The position numbers and the translations under genes were made by a program. A stretch of 62,187 bases of DNA from Bryobacterales bacterium (GTDB lineage Bacteria; Acidobacteriota; Terriglobia; Bryobacterales; Bryobacteraceae), in contig PLDF01000434.1 in NCBI GenBank assembly GCA_003135055.1, positions 1-62,187 on the forward strand, given 5' to 3'. How positions within the stretch are numbered: the first letter of the stretch is position 1; each line of letters opens with the position of its first letter. The notes below the pieces were generated by a model. The model had not been told where the DNA came from. It searched no databases and was given only the letters and a program-made list of their open reading frames with translations. Positions 34,332 through 42,728 of the stretch are shown one piece after another.

Positions 34332-35333
34332 CTAATTTGGATTCTTATCCCAAATATCGAGCGCCGTAGCGCTCACGCGCTCGGCCCCCCACTCCGAGCC
34401 ATCGCTAGTAGTCGGACCTCCTGCCGGGATACCCGCGTCCTTATAGACGAGAGGCCCGCGCACGCGGTACTGGCACTCGGTGAAATTGCACTTGTCTCCC
34501 GAAGTCCCCGACATGTCGTCATCCGTATTGTGGATTTCGCCGGTCCATTGGACGTTATCCCCGCGTTTGCCTTTCCAGAAGGGGTCGGTATGCGTGTCCC
34601 ATGGAACGCCGCCGTCTAAATAGAACGACCACTGTCCAGTGGCGGGGTCCAGTTGGATCTTATACTCGTGCGCTGTCCCTTCCGCGGGCGCGGCCTCCTT
34701 CCTGATGTAATACGGGTCGTCTCCCTGCACTTCCGAATATAGGTCCGTGGCGATCGCCGTGGACCCGTAGTTGCGTTCCCGTCCATATCCGCTCTGCGCC
34801 CATTTCAGAGCACCGCTGGTATTAGAGATGTTCACATAGGTGCAATGCAGGGCATGAGATTTGCTGCAGCCTTCGTTTTCACAACATAGTTTGGCGTAGC
34901 GGGTCTTGATCTTCGCTTTTGCTCCATTAACATCGGCCACGTTCTTGCCGTAGGACGTGTAGTTGTTGACTCTGGCGCAAACGCAGACCTTGACCGGGAT
35001 GGTGTCGGTACATGGGCCGCAGCCGGGTGGCGTATATGTGACCTCGATGTTGGCGCTTCCCTTCGCCACGCCGGTAACCGTACCGGTGGCGCCGGTTCCC
35101 GAAACCGTAGCGATCGCCGTATTGGCGCTTCTCCAGGAATAAGATCCTCCCGCGGGCGTACCCGTGGCTGTCAATGTCGCTGTCGACTGGTCATAGGGAG
35201 CTCCATGTCCCGAAATGACGCACACGTTCAACGGTTTGGGGGTGGCGCTTACGTAACATGAGGCACATGCAGCAGTCGGCGAGCCGGCATCGGCGGTCGG
35301 GCTCGGCTGGCTGGGCGAGCTACATCCGGGCAT
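34332..35333 (-). CDS. Cys-rich protein with bacterial Ig-like (BIG2-type) domain
   Basis: The 333-residue product has an unusual N-terminus, MPGCSSPSQPSPTADAGSPT, without a classical signal peptide. A BIG2-like immunoglobulin fold follows (about 35-118: STATLTATGTPAGGSYSWRS, then ATVSGTGATGTVTGVAKG), then a Cys-rich C-terminal region with paired cysteines (GCGPCTDTIPVKVCVCARVN, and KLCCENEGCSKSHALHC). The last third is rich in Trp, Tyr and Asp. It looks like a surface or delivered toxin-like protein, but no catalytic motif is recognised. The gene starts 18 nt after the 286-codon frame ending at 35352. Confidence 0.6.
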   Translation of the reverse strand: MPGCSSPSQPSPTADAGSPTAACASCYVSATPKPLNVCVISGHGAPYDQSTATLTATGTPAGGSYSWRSANTAIATVSGTGATGTVTGVAKGSANIEVTYTPPGCGPCTDTIPVKVCVCARVNNYTSYGKNVADVNGAKAKIKTRYAKLCCENEGCSKSHALHCTYVNISNTSGALKWAQSGYGRERNYGSTAIATDLYSEVQGDDPYYIRKEAAPAEGTAHEYKIQLDPATGQWSFYLDGGVPWDTHTDPFWKGKRGDNVQWTGEIHNTDDDMSGTSGDKCNFTECQYRVRGPLVYKDAGIPAGGPTTSDGSEWGAERVSATALDIWDKNPN

Positions 35334-35351
35334 CTGTGTTTGACTCCTCGA

Positions 35352-36104
35352 TCATGCGACACAATAGTCTAACGCGCGCGCGCCACCTTCGTAGAGCTGT
35401 GCCACGCGCTCATCCGAGGTTAACGGAGCGTCCTTTGCCAGTGCGTCGTTTACCCAGGGATGAAGCGGATCGTTGTGGACGTCGGAGCCCAGCAGGAACA
35501 TCAGCATCCCCAAAACCATGCAACCCCGATCGCTCTCGATGCTGTGGGCCATCGCCTCGTGCGCCGCCTGGGCGGCTACGATTCGCGCCACAGCGTCCCC
35601 CGCGTAGGCATATTTCTCAGGGTACATCCTGAAGAACCATTCCGCGGCGTACTCCTCGAACCGCATCGATCCGAGCCCGATCTCCGCGCCCAGGAACTCC
35701 TGCCTGATCCGGCGCAGCGCGTTGTAATAATATTCGTTCGACTTTCCGAGGGACCAGTTGAGATAGTCCGACGTTTTGTAGAAAAGCCGATCGGTCTTCT
35801 CGTACTGGCTGACGATCGCGGGATCGTTCAGAATCTCGCCCGCCCAAGGGAACATCGGGTCCCTGTCGAACCCGCTGCCCAAGATGAACATCATTTCGAT
35901 GTAGAAATGGACGGCGCTTTGCGCGGTCAGGCCATAAGCTAAGGCCCGCTCGACGCCGACATTGACGGCTTGCCGGACTCCGATCTTCCCAGGCTGCACG
36001 AAGTGTTTTGGCGCAAAACTCCGTAGGCGGTCGACGGTATGGTCCTTGAACTGGCGCATGGCTTCCCTGCGAAAGACTGCCATCTGTTCGTCTCGAATTT
36101 TCAT
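35352..36104 (-). CDS. Unknown protein with an internal duplication
   Basis: The start was set at ATG 36104 (MKIRDEQMAVFRREAMRQF) because a ribosome-binding site (AGAGG) lies just upstream; the frame extends further without support. The 250-residue product has two similar units: FILGSGFDRDPMFPWAGEIL near residue 90 and FLLGSDVHNDPLHPWVNDAL near 207, each preceded by a helix. I recall similar proteins beside PAAR/VgrG-type genes of contractile injection systems, but this link is memory-based and no such genes are in the window. No signal peptide is present. It is probably co-transcribed with the Ig-like protein gene downstream. Confidence 0.6.
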   Translation of the reverse strand: MKIRDEQMAVFRREAMRQFKDHTVDRLRSFAPKHFVQPGKIGVRQAVNVGVERALAYGLTAQSAVHFYIEMMFILGSGFDRDPMFPWAGEILNDPAIVSQYEKTDRLFYKTSDYLNWSLGKSNEYYYNALRRIRQEFLGAEIGLGSMRFEEYAAEWFFRMYPEKYAYAGDAVARIVAAQAAHEAMAHSIESDRGCMVLGMLMFLLGSDVHNDPLHPWVNDALAKDAPLTSDERVAQLYEGGARALDYCVA

Positions 36105-36243
36105 CAAATCGAACCTCTTTCGTTGGGGCCGGATATCCCGGCTCGGATGAGCGTATAGTCCATCGACCAAGGCGAAGATGGAATGTTTGTAGGATACACC
36201 CCCACCGGGCACAATTCAGAATGCTAAGCGCCGGCGGCGTGGG

Positions 36244-36474
36244 ATGCTTAAACGGATTCGGGAAACGCCGCTCAAAATCCGCTCTCTTACCGTCGCGGCT
36301 CCGCACTGGCGCGCGATCTACGACGACCAAGGCCGGATCATGGTGGCGATTTGTCATAATATGGATCTGGGCGATGCCTGGGAGTGGTCCGACGACGCCC
36401 GGTATCCGGAGAAATGGGCTACGCTAGCCTACAAGATCGCGATGAACTATTTCACTTACGATCTCACGCACTGA
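36244..36474 (+). pseudogene. C-terminal fragment of a DUF4159-type protein
   Basis: The 76-residue frame ends with a block typical of the DUF4159 C-terminus: GRIMVAICHNMDLGDAWEW followed by AYKIAMNYFTYDLTH. Full DUF4159 proteins are far longer, so only the last part seems to be present, with a short unrelated lead. It could be an independently expressed small protein, but a truncated gene is more likely. A repeat hairpin (R3) follows its stop codon. Confidence 0.5.
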
Positions 36475-36482
36475 GAGGCGTA

Positions 36483-36506
36483 GCGCCGGCGGTCTTGTCG
36501 CCGGTG
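36483..36506. repeat. Hairpin repeat R3
   Basis: GCGCCGGCGGTCTTGTCGCC followed by GGTG contains the inverted arms CCGGCG and CGCCGG around GTCTTGT. Nearly the same sequence occurs at 62161-62183 right after the second skp gene. Both copies sit just downstream of a stop codon, so they may act as terminators or mRNA-stability elements. Confidence 0.6.
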
Positions 36507-36605
36507 GGTCGAAGCTTGAGCGTGTAGCCATCTCGGCTGCAACCTCCGTGCGCATCCCTACGATTTCGGCGTAACCTTTTCGCCCTCGCATGGTTCAATA
36601 TATCC

Positions 36606-39600
36606 ATGCGGTGCTTCCCAGGGTTTGTTTTGCTGCTTGGCCTGTTGCAAGTGTTTCCGGCGTTCGCTCAAATCGACGGACGCATAACCGGTTCCGTGGT
36701 GGATGTCTCCGGCGCCGCCGTTCCCGGCGCCGAAGTGGATTTACTCATGGTGGGCGGCAAGAAGCCCCTGCTCACCAGCAAGACCTCGATCGACGGGCTC
36801 TACCATTTCATCGGCGTGCGGCCGGGCTATTACGACCTCGTCGTCGAGGCCACCGGCTTCGTCAAAACCACGCTGAACAATGTGTCGGTGGACCCCGCCC
36901 GCGAGACGTCCATGCCGCGGATCAAGCTCCAACTGGCCTCCGTGAGCATGAGCGTGGAGGTGAAAAGCGACGCTCAGGGCGTCCAGACCGGCAACGCCGA
37001 AATCTCGCAGACCATCAGCATGGAAGAGATCGATAACCTGCCCATTCTGGACCGCGACGCGCTTTCCGTCATCCAGACGCAGGCGGGCGTGGTGTACAAC
37101 GGAAATTCCAACACCGTCATCAACGGGCTGCGCACCTCGTATTCGGACGTAACCCTGGACGGCATCAACGTGCAGGACAATTACATCCGCGATAACGCGC
37201 TCGACTACCTGCCGAACAAGCTCTTGCTGGGGCAGGTGCGCCAGATGACCATCGTCAGCTCCAATGGCAATTCCGCCGCTTCCGGCGGCGCCACGGAAAC
37301 CGCCATGTCCACGCCTTCCGGCACCAACCAGCTTCACGGCCAGTTGTTCTTATACAACCGCAACAACGCGCTCTCCGCCAACGATTGGTTCAATAATCAG
37401 GCCGGAGTTGCGTTGCCGTTTCTGAACCAGAACCAGGGCGGCGCGTCCATCGGCGGGCCCATCAAAAAGGACAAGCTCTTCTTCTACGCCAACTACGAAT
37501 TCGTGCGCACCCACGCGCAAACTCCGGTGGACGACACCATTTTGACCGCGCCGGCGCGCACGGGAATCTTCACGTACCGCAATAGCAGCGGCGCCACCCT
37601 ACAGAAAAATCTGCTGACGCTCCGCGGTCTGACGCAGGTCGATCCGGTGATGCAGACCTTGCTCAACCAGGTTCCCGGCGCGCAATACATTAATAACCTG
37701 CTGGTGGGCGACGGCCTCAACACCGCCGGGTACCGTTTCAATCAGCGCTCCAATGAAATCCGCGACAACGCCACCTGGCGTCTCGATTATGACGTCAATA
37801 CCGCCAACGCCCTCAGCGCTTCCTTCGCGTGGAACCGCGATAACTCAGACCGGCCCGACGCCGAAAACGATTATTCGCTCGTTCCCAAAGTCAGCAATCC
37901 CACCGGCGCCAAATTTCTTTCCACCTCGTGGCGGTGGACGCCGTCGCCGCGGCTCACCAACGAGCTCCGCGCCGGTTTCAACCTGACCTCGGCCTATTTC
38001 AATTCCTCGCAGCAGTTTGGCCCATACCTGCTCACCGGAGAAATCTTCTCCGATCCGGTCAATGAGTTTCTGCCGCAAGGCCGCAATACCGATACCTTCA
38101 CCATCGCCGACGACGCGGCTTATCAGCGCGGCAACCACTATATCCAGTTTGGCTTCCATGGCCAGCAGATCCGCGTACGCTCGGTCGATTTCTCGGGGAC
38201 CGAGCCTACCTATTCGCTCTTTATGGGGGACGGCCAACCGGCGCTCACCACGCGCGATCTGCCGGGTATCAGCCAGACCGATCTGGCCAACGCCAATCAA
38301 CTGCTGGCCACGCTGGGCGGCTACGTGGATGGCTACAGCCAGACGTTCAACATCGCCAGCACTACTTCGGGCTTCGTGCCCGGCGCGCCATATCTGCGGC
38401 ATTTCCAGGTCACCGATTTTGCCTTTTACATACAGGATAAGTGGAAGATTACTCAGCACCTCACCGTCACGCTGGGCTTCCGGTGGGATCTGCCCGGCGT
38501 GGTCAATGAGCGCAATTCGCTGGAAATAGAGCCGGTGCTCTCAGGCACCGCGGTGCAGACGCTGCTCTCAAACGCCACCGTAAATTATGTCGGCTCGTCG
38601 GTGAATACGCCGTGGTACCACCACGACCTGCATGATTTCGCTCCCAATATCGGCCTGGCTTGGGACGTTTTCGGCGATGGCAAAACCGCCGTGCGCGGCG
38701 GCTACTCCATCTTCTACGTCAACGACGCGAATATTATCGCGCCGGAAAACATGCTGGAAGCCAATGACGGGCTGCAAGGGACTTCGGCCGGCACGGGCCT
38801 TTCCGACCGCGCTTCCACCGGGCTGACGCCCATCCCGGCGCCGCAGTTCCAGATCCCGACCAATGAAGCCACCAGCTACTCGCTCGACCCGTTCAACGTC
38901 TTGGGTTTTGTCGATCCTAACCTGCGCACTCCTTATGTGCAGCAATATTCCATCGGCATCCAGCGATCCATTAAGGGCACGGTCTACGAAGCGCGTTACG
39001 TGGGCAACCACGGCGTGGGCGAATACCGGGCATTCGACTTCAACCAGATCAATATCAACGCGTCGGGATTCCTGCCGGATTTCGACCGCGCGCTAAGCAA
39101 CGGCAATCTGGCTCAAGCGCAGACCGGCACTTTCAATCCGGCCTACAACGCGTCCATTCCCGGCAGCCAGAAACTCACCGTGTTTCCGCTGCTGGTAGGC
39201 GGCGGCGATCTGACCGACGCCACGGTGCGCAACGAAATCCAAACCGGACAAGTGGCCGATTTGGCGTATCTCTATCAGACCAACGGGCTCAATGGAAAGG
39301 TCAACTTTTTCGCCAACCCTTACGCCATCGGGGCGGACATGCTGACTAACTATTCCAACTCCACTTACAATTCGCTGCAGCTTGAGGCGCGCCACCGCAC
39401 TCGTTCGGGGCTCAGTCTCGAGGCGAACTATACGTTTTCCAAGGTGCTGAGCGATGCCGACGGCGATTCGCAAACGCGCTTCCAGAATTTTCTCGACGTC
39501 AATAACCCCAAGCTCGACCGGTCCGTCGCCAACTTTGATCTTCGGCACATGATCAAGGCTGACGGTTTCTACGAGTTGCCCATTGGCAAGGGACACGTTG

Positions 39601-40163
39601 CGCATTTCCGTCCGCTCGATCGCGTGATCGGCGGCTGGATTTTCGGCAGCGTCATGGTGTGGCAATCCGGCTCGCCCTTTTCCATTCTTTCGGGGTACGG
39701 CACGCTCAATCGCAGCTCCAGCGGACGGTCCTATTACAACGGGGCCGACACCACCCTCCAGGGCGCGGCGCTATTCAACACCGTACACTACCAGATGACC
39801 GGCAACGGTCCGATGATGATTTCGTCTTCTGCCGTCAATCCCGTCGACGGCACCGGTGTGAACCAGGACCTCCCGCCGTTTACCGGCGAGGCGTTTTATA
39901 ATCCCGGACCGGGCACGCTGGGTACGCTGCAGCGGCGCATGTTCAACGGGCCGTGGACATTCAACGTCGATATGAGCATGAAGAAGAAGGTCCAAATCAC
40001 CGAGCGCGTGAGCCTGGATATCCGCGCGGATGCCTTCAATGTCCTCAACCACGCCACGTTCTGGTCCGGCGATCAGAACATCAATTCGAATACGTTCGGC
40101 TTTATGAGCTCCATGTTCTACAACCCGCGCGTGATGCAGTTCGGGGCGTTGCTTAAGTTTTAA
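36606..40163 (+). CDS. TonB-dependent receptor-like outer-membrane protein with carboxypeptidase-regulatory domain
   Basis: The 1185-residue product has a signal peptide (MRCFPGFVLLLGLLQVFPAF, ending AQ). An N-terminal carboxypeptidase-regulatory-like domain follows (ITGSVVDVSGAAVPGAEVDL, to about residue 110), then a plug-like region (GLRTSYSDVTLDGINVQDNY near 185), and then a long Tyr/Asn/Phe-rich beta-barrel ending in an aromatic residue (FGALLKF). This is the Oar-like TonB receptor architecture that is greatly expanded in Acidobacteriota, usually for uptake of large substrates across the outer membrane. The substrate is unknown; the next gene is a cyclase-family enzyme 37 nt downstream, possibly co-transcribed. 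Confidence 0.9.
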   Translation: MRCFPGFVLLLGLLQVFPAFAQIDGRITGSVVDVSGAAVPGAEVDLLMVGGKKPLLTSKTSIDGLYHFIGVRPGYYDLVVEATGFVKTTLNNVSVDPARETSMPRIKLQLASVSMSVEVKSDAQGVQTGNAEISQTISMEEIDNLPILDRDALSVIQTQAGVVYNGNSNTVINGLRTSYSDVTLDGINVQDNYIRDNALDYLPNKLLLGQVRQMTIVSSNGNSAASGGATETAMSTPSGTNQLHGQLFLYNRNNALSANDWFNNQAGVALPFLNQNQGGASIGGPIKKDKLFFYANYEFVRTHAQTPVDDTILTAPARTGIFTYRNSSGATLQKNLLTLRGLTQVDPVMQTLLNQVPGAQYINNLLVGDGLNTAGYRFNQRSNEIRDNATWRLDYDVNTANALSASFAWNRDNSDRPDAENDYSLVPKVSNPTGAKFLSTSWRWTPSPRLTNELRAGFNLTSAYFNSSQQFGPYLLTGEIFSDPVNEFLPQGRNTDTFTIADDAAYQRGNHYIQFGFHGQQIRVRSVDFSGTEPTYSLFMGDGQPALTTRDLPGISQTDLANANQLLATLGGYVDGYSQTFNIASTTSGFVPGAPYLRHFQVTDFAFYIQDKWKITQHLTVTLGFRWDLPGVVNERNSLEIEPVLSGTAVQTLLSNATVNYVGSSVNTPWYHHDLHDFAPNIGLAWDVFGDGKTAVRGGYSIFYVNDANIIAPENMLEANDGLQGTSAGTGLSDRASTGLTPIPAPQFQIPTNEATSYSLDPFNVLGFVDPNLRTPYVQQYSIGIQRSIKGTVYEARYVGNHGVGEYRAFDFNQININASGFLPDFDRALSNGNLAQAQTGTFNPAYNASIPGSQKLTVFPLLVGGGDLTDATVRNEIQTGQVADLAYLYQTNGLNGKVNFFANPYAIGADMLTNYSNSTYNSLQLEARHRTRSGLSLEANYTFSKVLSDADGDSQTRFQNFLDVNNPKLDRSVANFDLRHMIKADGFYELPIGKGHVAHFRPLDRVIGGWIFGSVMVWQSGSPFSILSGYGTLNRSSSGRSYYNGADTTLQGAALFNTVHYQMTGNGPMMISSSAVNPVDGTGVNQDLPPFTGEAFYNPGPGTLGTLQRRMFNGPWTFNVDMSMKKKVQITERVSLDIRADAFNVLNHATFWSGDQNINSNTFGFMSSMFYNPRVMQFGALLKF

Positions 40164-40199
40164 TGCGGCTCAAGTTCTGAAGCCGCGCAAGTTCCGAAT

Positions 40200-40958
40200 A
40201 TGAAAGTCTACGACCTCGGCCAGCCTTATTTCGCGGGGATGCCGCACCATCCGGTGCATCCGCCGTTTCTATTCGGCCTGGTCAAGCAGCATGGGGAATA
40301 TATCGGTCCCGGCGGATGCAGCTCTTCGTCGGATGCCATCGCGCTCGGCAGCCACGTGGGCACGCACATCGATGCATTGTGCCACTTTTCATGCGGCGGC
40401 AAACTGTTCGGCGGCGTGGACGCGGCGGGCGTACAATCGTACACCGGCGGCCTGAAGAAGTACTCGGTGGATACTATCCCGCCGATCGTCCGCCGCGGCG
40501 TGCTGCTCGATATCGCGCGCGTCGCGGGCGTAGACGTGCTGCCGGCGGATTTCGTAATCACGCCCGAGCATCTGGAGCAAACCGGCGTCGCGGTGCAGCC
40601 CGGCGACGTCGTGCTGCTGCGGACCGGCTGGGCGAAGTATTTCGAAGATCCGGCGAAATATATTTCGCAAGTGTGCGGCCCGGGGCCGGGAATTGCGGGC
40701 GCACGGTGGCTGAGCGGCAAAGGTGTTTTCGCAGCGGGTTCGGATACGGTCGCGTTTGAGAAAGTTCCCGACCCGGCCATGCCGGTCCACGTCCATCTGC
40801 TGGTGGAGAGCGGCATCCACATAATCGAGTGTCTGAACCTGGAAGAACTGGCGGCAGAGCGCGTGTACGAATTCCAGTTCATCGCCGCGCCGATGAAGAT
40901 CCGCGGGGCCACGGGCGCGCCGGTGCGGCCAATCGCCATTGCGGGCGCGTTATCATAG
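40200..40958 (+). CDS. Cyclase-family (kynurenine formamidase-like) metal-dependent hydrolase
   Basis: The 252-residue product matches the cyclase/kynurenine formamidase superfamily, metal-dependent amidohydrolases. The signature is SHVGTHIDALCHFS (about residues 57-70), supplying the metal-binding histidines and aspartate. A second conserved block is GVAVQPGDVVLLRTGWAKYF (about 128-147), and near the C-terminus lies SGIHIIECLNLEELA. It is cytoplasmic with no signal peptide. Members include arylformamidases and other enzymes, so the substrate is open. It follows the TonB-type receptor gene after 37 nt. Confidence 0.85.
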   Translation: MKVYDLGQPYFAGMPHHPVHPPFLFGLVKQHGEYIGPGGCSSSSDAIALGSHVGTHIDALCHFSCGGKLFGGVDAAGVQSYTGGLKKYSVDTIPPIVRRGVLLDIARVAGVDVLPADFVITPEHLEQTGVAVQPGDVVLLRTGWAKYFEDPAKYISQVCGPGPGIAGARWLSGKGVFAAGSDTVAFEKVPDPAMPVHVHLLVESGIHIIECLNLEELAAERVYEFQFIAAPMKIRGATGAPVRPIAIAGALS

Positions 40959-40964
40959 TCCGAT

Positions 40965-41058
40965 GTGGCGCACGCACTCATGCGTGCAGCGTTCACACTC
41001 GTGTGAACGCGTCTTCTTGCCGGCGGCAATACGCTGCACGCATGGGTGCGTGCGCCAC
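40965..41058. repeat. 94-bp inverted-repeat hairpin (R2 family)
   Basis: The left arm starts GTGGCGCACGCACTCATGCG and the right arm ends CGCATGGGTGCGTGCGCCAC, pairing over about 28 nt with few mismatches. Between them are two smaller dyads, TCACACTCGTGTGA and GCCGGCGGC. Related pieces occur at 1085-1258 and 23517-23565. It starts 7 nt after the cyclase-family stop codon and ends about 20 nt before the next gene. Confidence 0.8.
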
Positions 41059-41078
41059 GGCCGGTAGTCTCTAATATT

Positions 41079-42152
41079 GTGAAACGCTTTCCCTTCCTCG
41101 ATTGGATGCGTGGCCTCGCCGTGCTGATCATGTTCGAGTGCCACACGTTCAATTCCTTCGCGCGCCTCGATGTCCGCAACGGCGGCCCCTACGTGCTCTC
41201 GCAGTTCGTAGGCGGCATGGCCGCGCCGCTGTTCCTCTTCATGGCGGGCATGACGTTCGGCTTCCAGATGGAGAGCCTGGAACGCCGCGAGCCGAACCGC
41301 TGGCGGCGCTGGCTGGTTGCGCTGCGGCGCGCCGGTTACATCATGGCGATCGCATTCGCGTTCCGCATCAGCAACTGGATTGCGAGCATGCCGCGTCCGG
41401 AGCTCGCCGAAATCACCAAGGTGGATATTCTCAATTCCATGGCTCTTGCCATGGGCGCCTTCGCGACGGCGTCGCTGTTTGACGGCAAGAATCGCGTGCG
41501 GTTCGCCCTCGGCGGCGCGCTGGCGGTGGCGGTGCTGGCGCCCATGATTGAAAGCTTGAGTTGGAGCGGTACGCCGCAACTGATCGTCGAATACCTTGCG
41601 CCGGGCCCAAACCGCGGGCGCTTTCCGTTCTTCCCTTGCGCCGCGTATGTAGGCTTCGGACTGGCCGCGGGCGCCATCGTGAAGAGAACCGCCGCGGAGC
41701 ACATGGACCGCCTCATGCAATGGTGCGCGCTGATCGGATTCGCCGCCATCTTCACGGCGCAATATTTCGCCAACATTCCGTTTTCCGTCTACGCCGCCCC
41801 CGACTTCTGGCGCAGCAGCCCGTCGCTGGTGCTGATCCGTACCGGCATTTCGCTGGCTATGTTGGCGAGCGCCTATCTTTGGACCGAGTACGGCGCGGCG
41901 GCGCGCTGGAGCTGGATGCAGGCGCTCGGCCAGACGTCGCTGCTGGTCTACTGGGTCCATGTCATGCTGGTTTACGGGAACATCGTAAAGCACTGGAAGC
42001 GCGCGCTCTCGATTCCCCAAACCGCGCTCGCCTTCGCCGTCGTAACCGCTCTAATGGTGGCATTGGCTTCGGCGCGCCTCGCGTGGAAGAATCGAAAGAA
42101 GCAACCCACCTATGCACCCACTCCCGGAACCCTGGCTACGCGGACCCCTTGA
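41079..42152 (+). CDS. Heparan-alpha-glucosaminide acetyltransferase-like membrane protein (DUF1624 type)
   Basis: The start was set at GTG 41079 (VKRFPFLDWMRGLAVLIMF), because the longer frame runs back into the R2 repeat. The 357-residue product has about ten hydrophobic segments and the N-terminal signature of the DUF1624/heparan-glucosaminide N-acetyltransferase catalytic family: an LDWMRGLAVLIM helix followed by MFECHTFNSF, with a conserved histidine. It probably moves acyl groups across or at the inner membrane, modifying a sugar. The substrate is unknown. It overlaps the next gene by 41 nt. Confidence 0.8.
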   Translation: MKRFPFLDWMRGLAVLIMFECHTFNSFARLDVRNGGPYVLSQFVGGMAAPLFLFMAGMTFGFQMESLERREPNRWRRWLVALRRAGYIMAIAFAFRISNWIASMPRPELAEITKVDILNSMALAMGAFATASLFDGKNRVRFALGGALAVAVLAPMIESLSWSGTPQLIVEYLAPGPNRGRFPFFPCAAYVGFGLAAGAIVKRTAAEHMDRLMQWCALIGFAAIFTAQYFANIPFSVYAAPDFWRSSPSLVLIRTGISLAMLASAYLWTEYGAAARWSWMQALGQTSLLVYWVHVMLVYGNIVKHWKRALSIPQTALAFAVVTALMVALASARLAWKNRKKQPTYAPTPGTLATRTP

Positions 42153-42618
42153 GGGCGCCCACGCTCTCGCCGCGCCCGTGCTCTACTCGTTCCAGCAGGC
42201 GCGCGAAGATCTGGCGCAATACACCGCGGGCTTGAGCTTTGAGCAGCTCTGGGCAACCCCGCGCGGATTCGGATCGGTAGGCTTCCACTTGCGGCACATC
42301 GCCGGAAGCACGGAGCGGCTGATGGCCTACGTGCAAGGGAAACAGTTGACTGTGGAACAACTCGCGGCCGTGGCGGCCGAACACGACGCCGGACACGACG
42401 CCGGGGCGGACAGGGAAACGCTGCTGGCCGAGCTTGATCGTGTTTTCCGCGAGGCGGAAGCAGTGGTGCGGCAGATCGATCCGGCAACGCTCGCCGAACC
42501 GCGCGAAGTGGGCCGCCAGCGTCTGCCCACCACGGTCATTGGCCTCTTGACGCACATCGCCGAGCATACGCAGCGTCATGTGGGTCAGGCGATCAGCGCC
42601 GCGAAATGGGCTTTATAG
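42112..42618 (+). CDS. DinB-superfamily protein
   Basis: The 168-residue product matches the DinB/YfiT four-helix metal-binding superfamily. The three expected histidine positions appear as FGSVGFHLRHIAGSTERLM (about 54-72) and GLLTHIAEHTQRHVGQ (about 146-161). Members often act as thiol S-transferases or are damage-induced; the actual activity here is unknown. The ATG lies 41 nt inside the previous gene, suggesting translational coupling. No signal peptide. Confidence 0.85.
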   Translation: MHPLPEPWLRGPLEGAHALAAPVLYSFQQAREDLAQYTAGLSFEQLWATPRGFGSVGFHLRHIAGSTERLMAYVQGKQLTVEQLAAVAAEHDAGHDAGADRETLLAELDRVFREAEAVVRQIDPATLAEPREVGRQRLPTTVIGLLTHIAEHTQRHVGQAISAAKWAL

Positions 42619-42690
42619 GGCCGGCCTCCCGGCCGGTCCATCGGAGGGAGCGCGCTGTCGGTGCGTCGACCGGCCAGAAGGCCGGTCGCA
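42617..42690. repeat. Paired GGCCGG hairpin repeat (R4)
   Basis: GGGCCGGCCTCCCGGCCGGTC at the left and GACCGGCCAGAAGGCCGGTC at the right each form a small hairpin and also pair with each other, spaced by about 29 nt. It begins at the DinB-family stop codon. It has the look of a REP pair; no second copy was noticed in the window. Confidence 0.6.
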
Positions 42691-42728
42691 CTTAGCCAAC
42701 GGTTTGATCGAGACTGGCGTCATATGAC

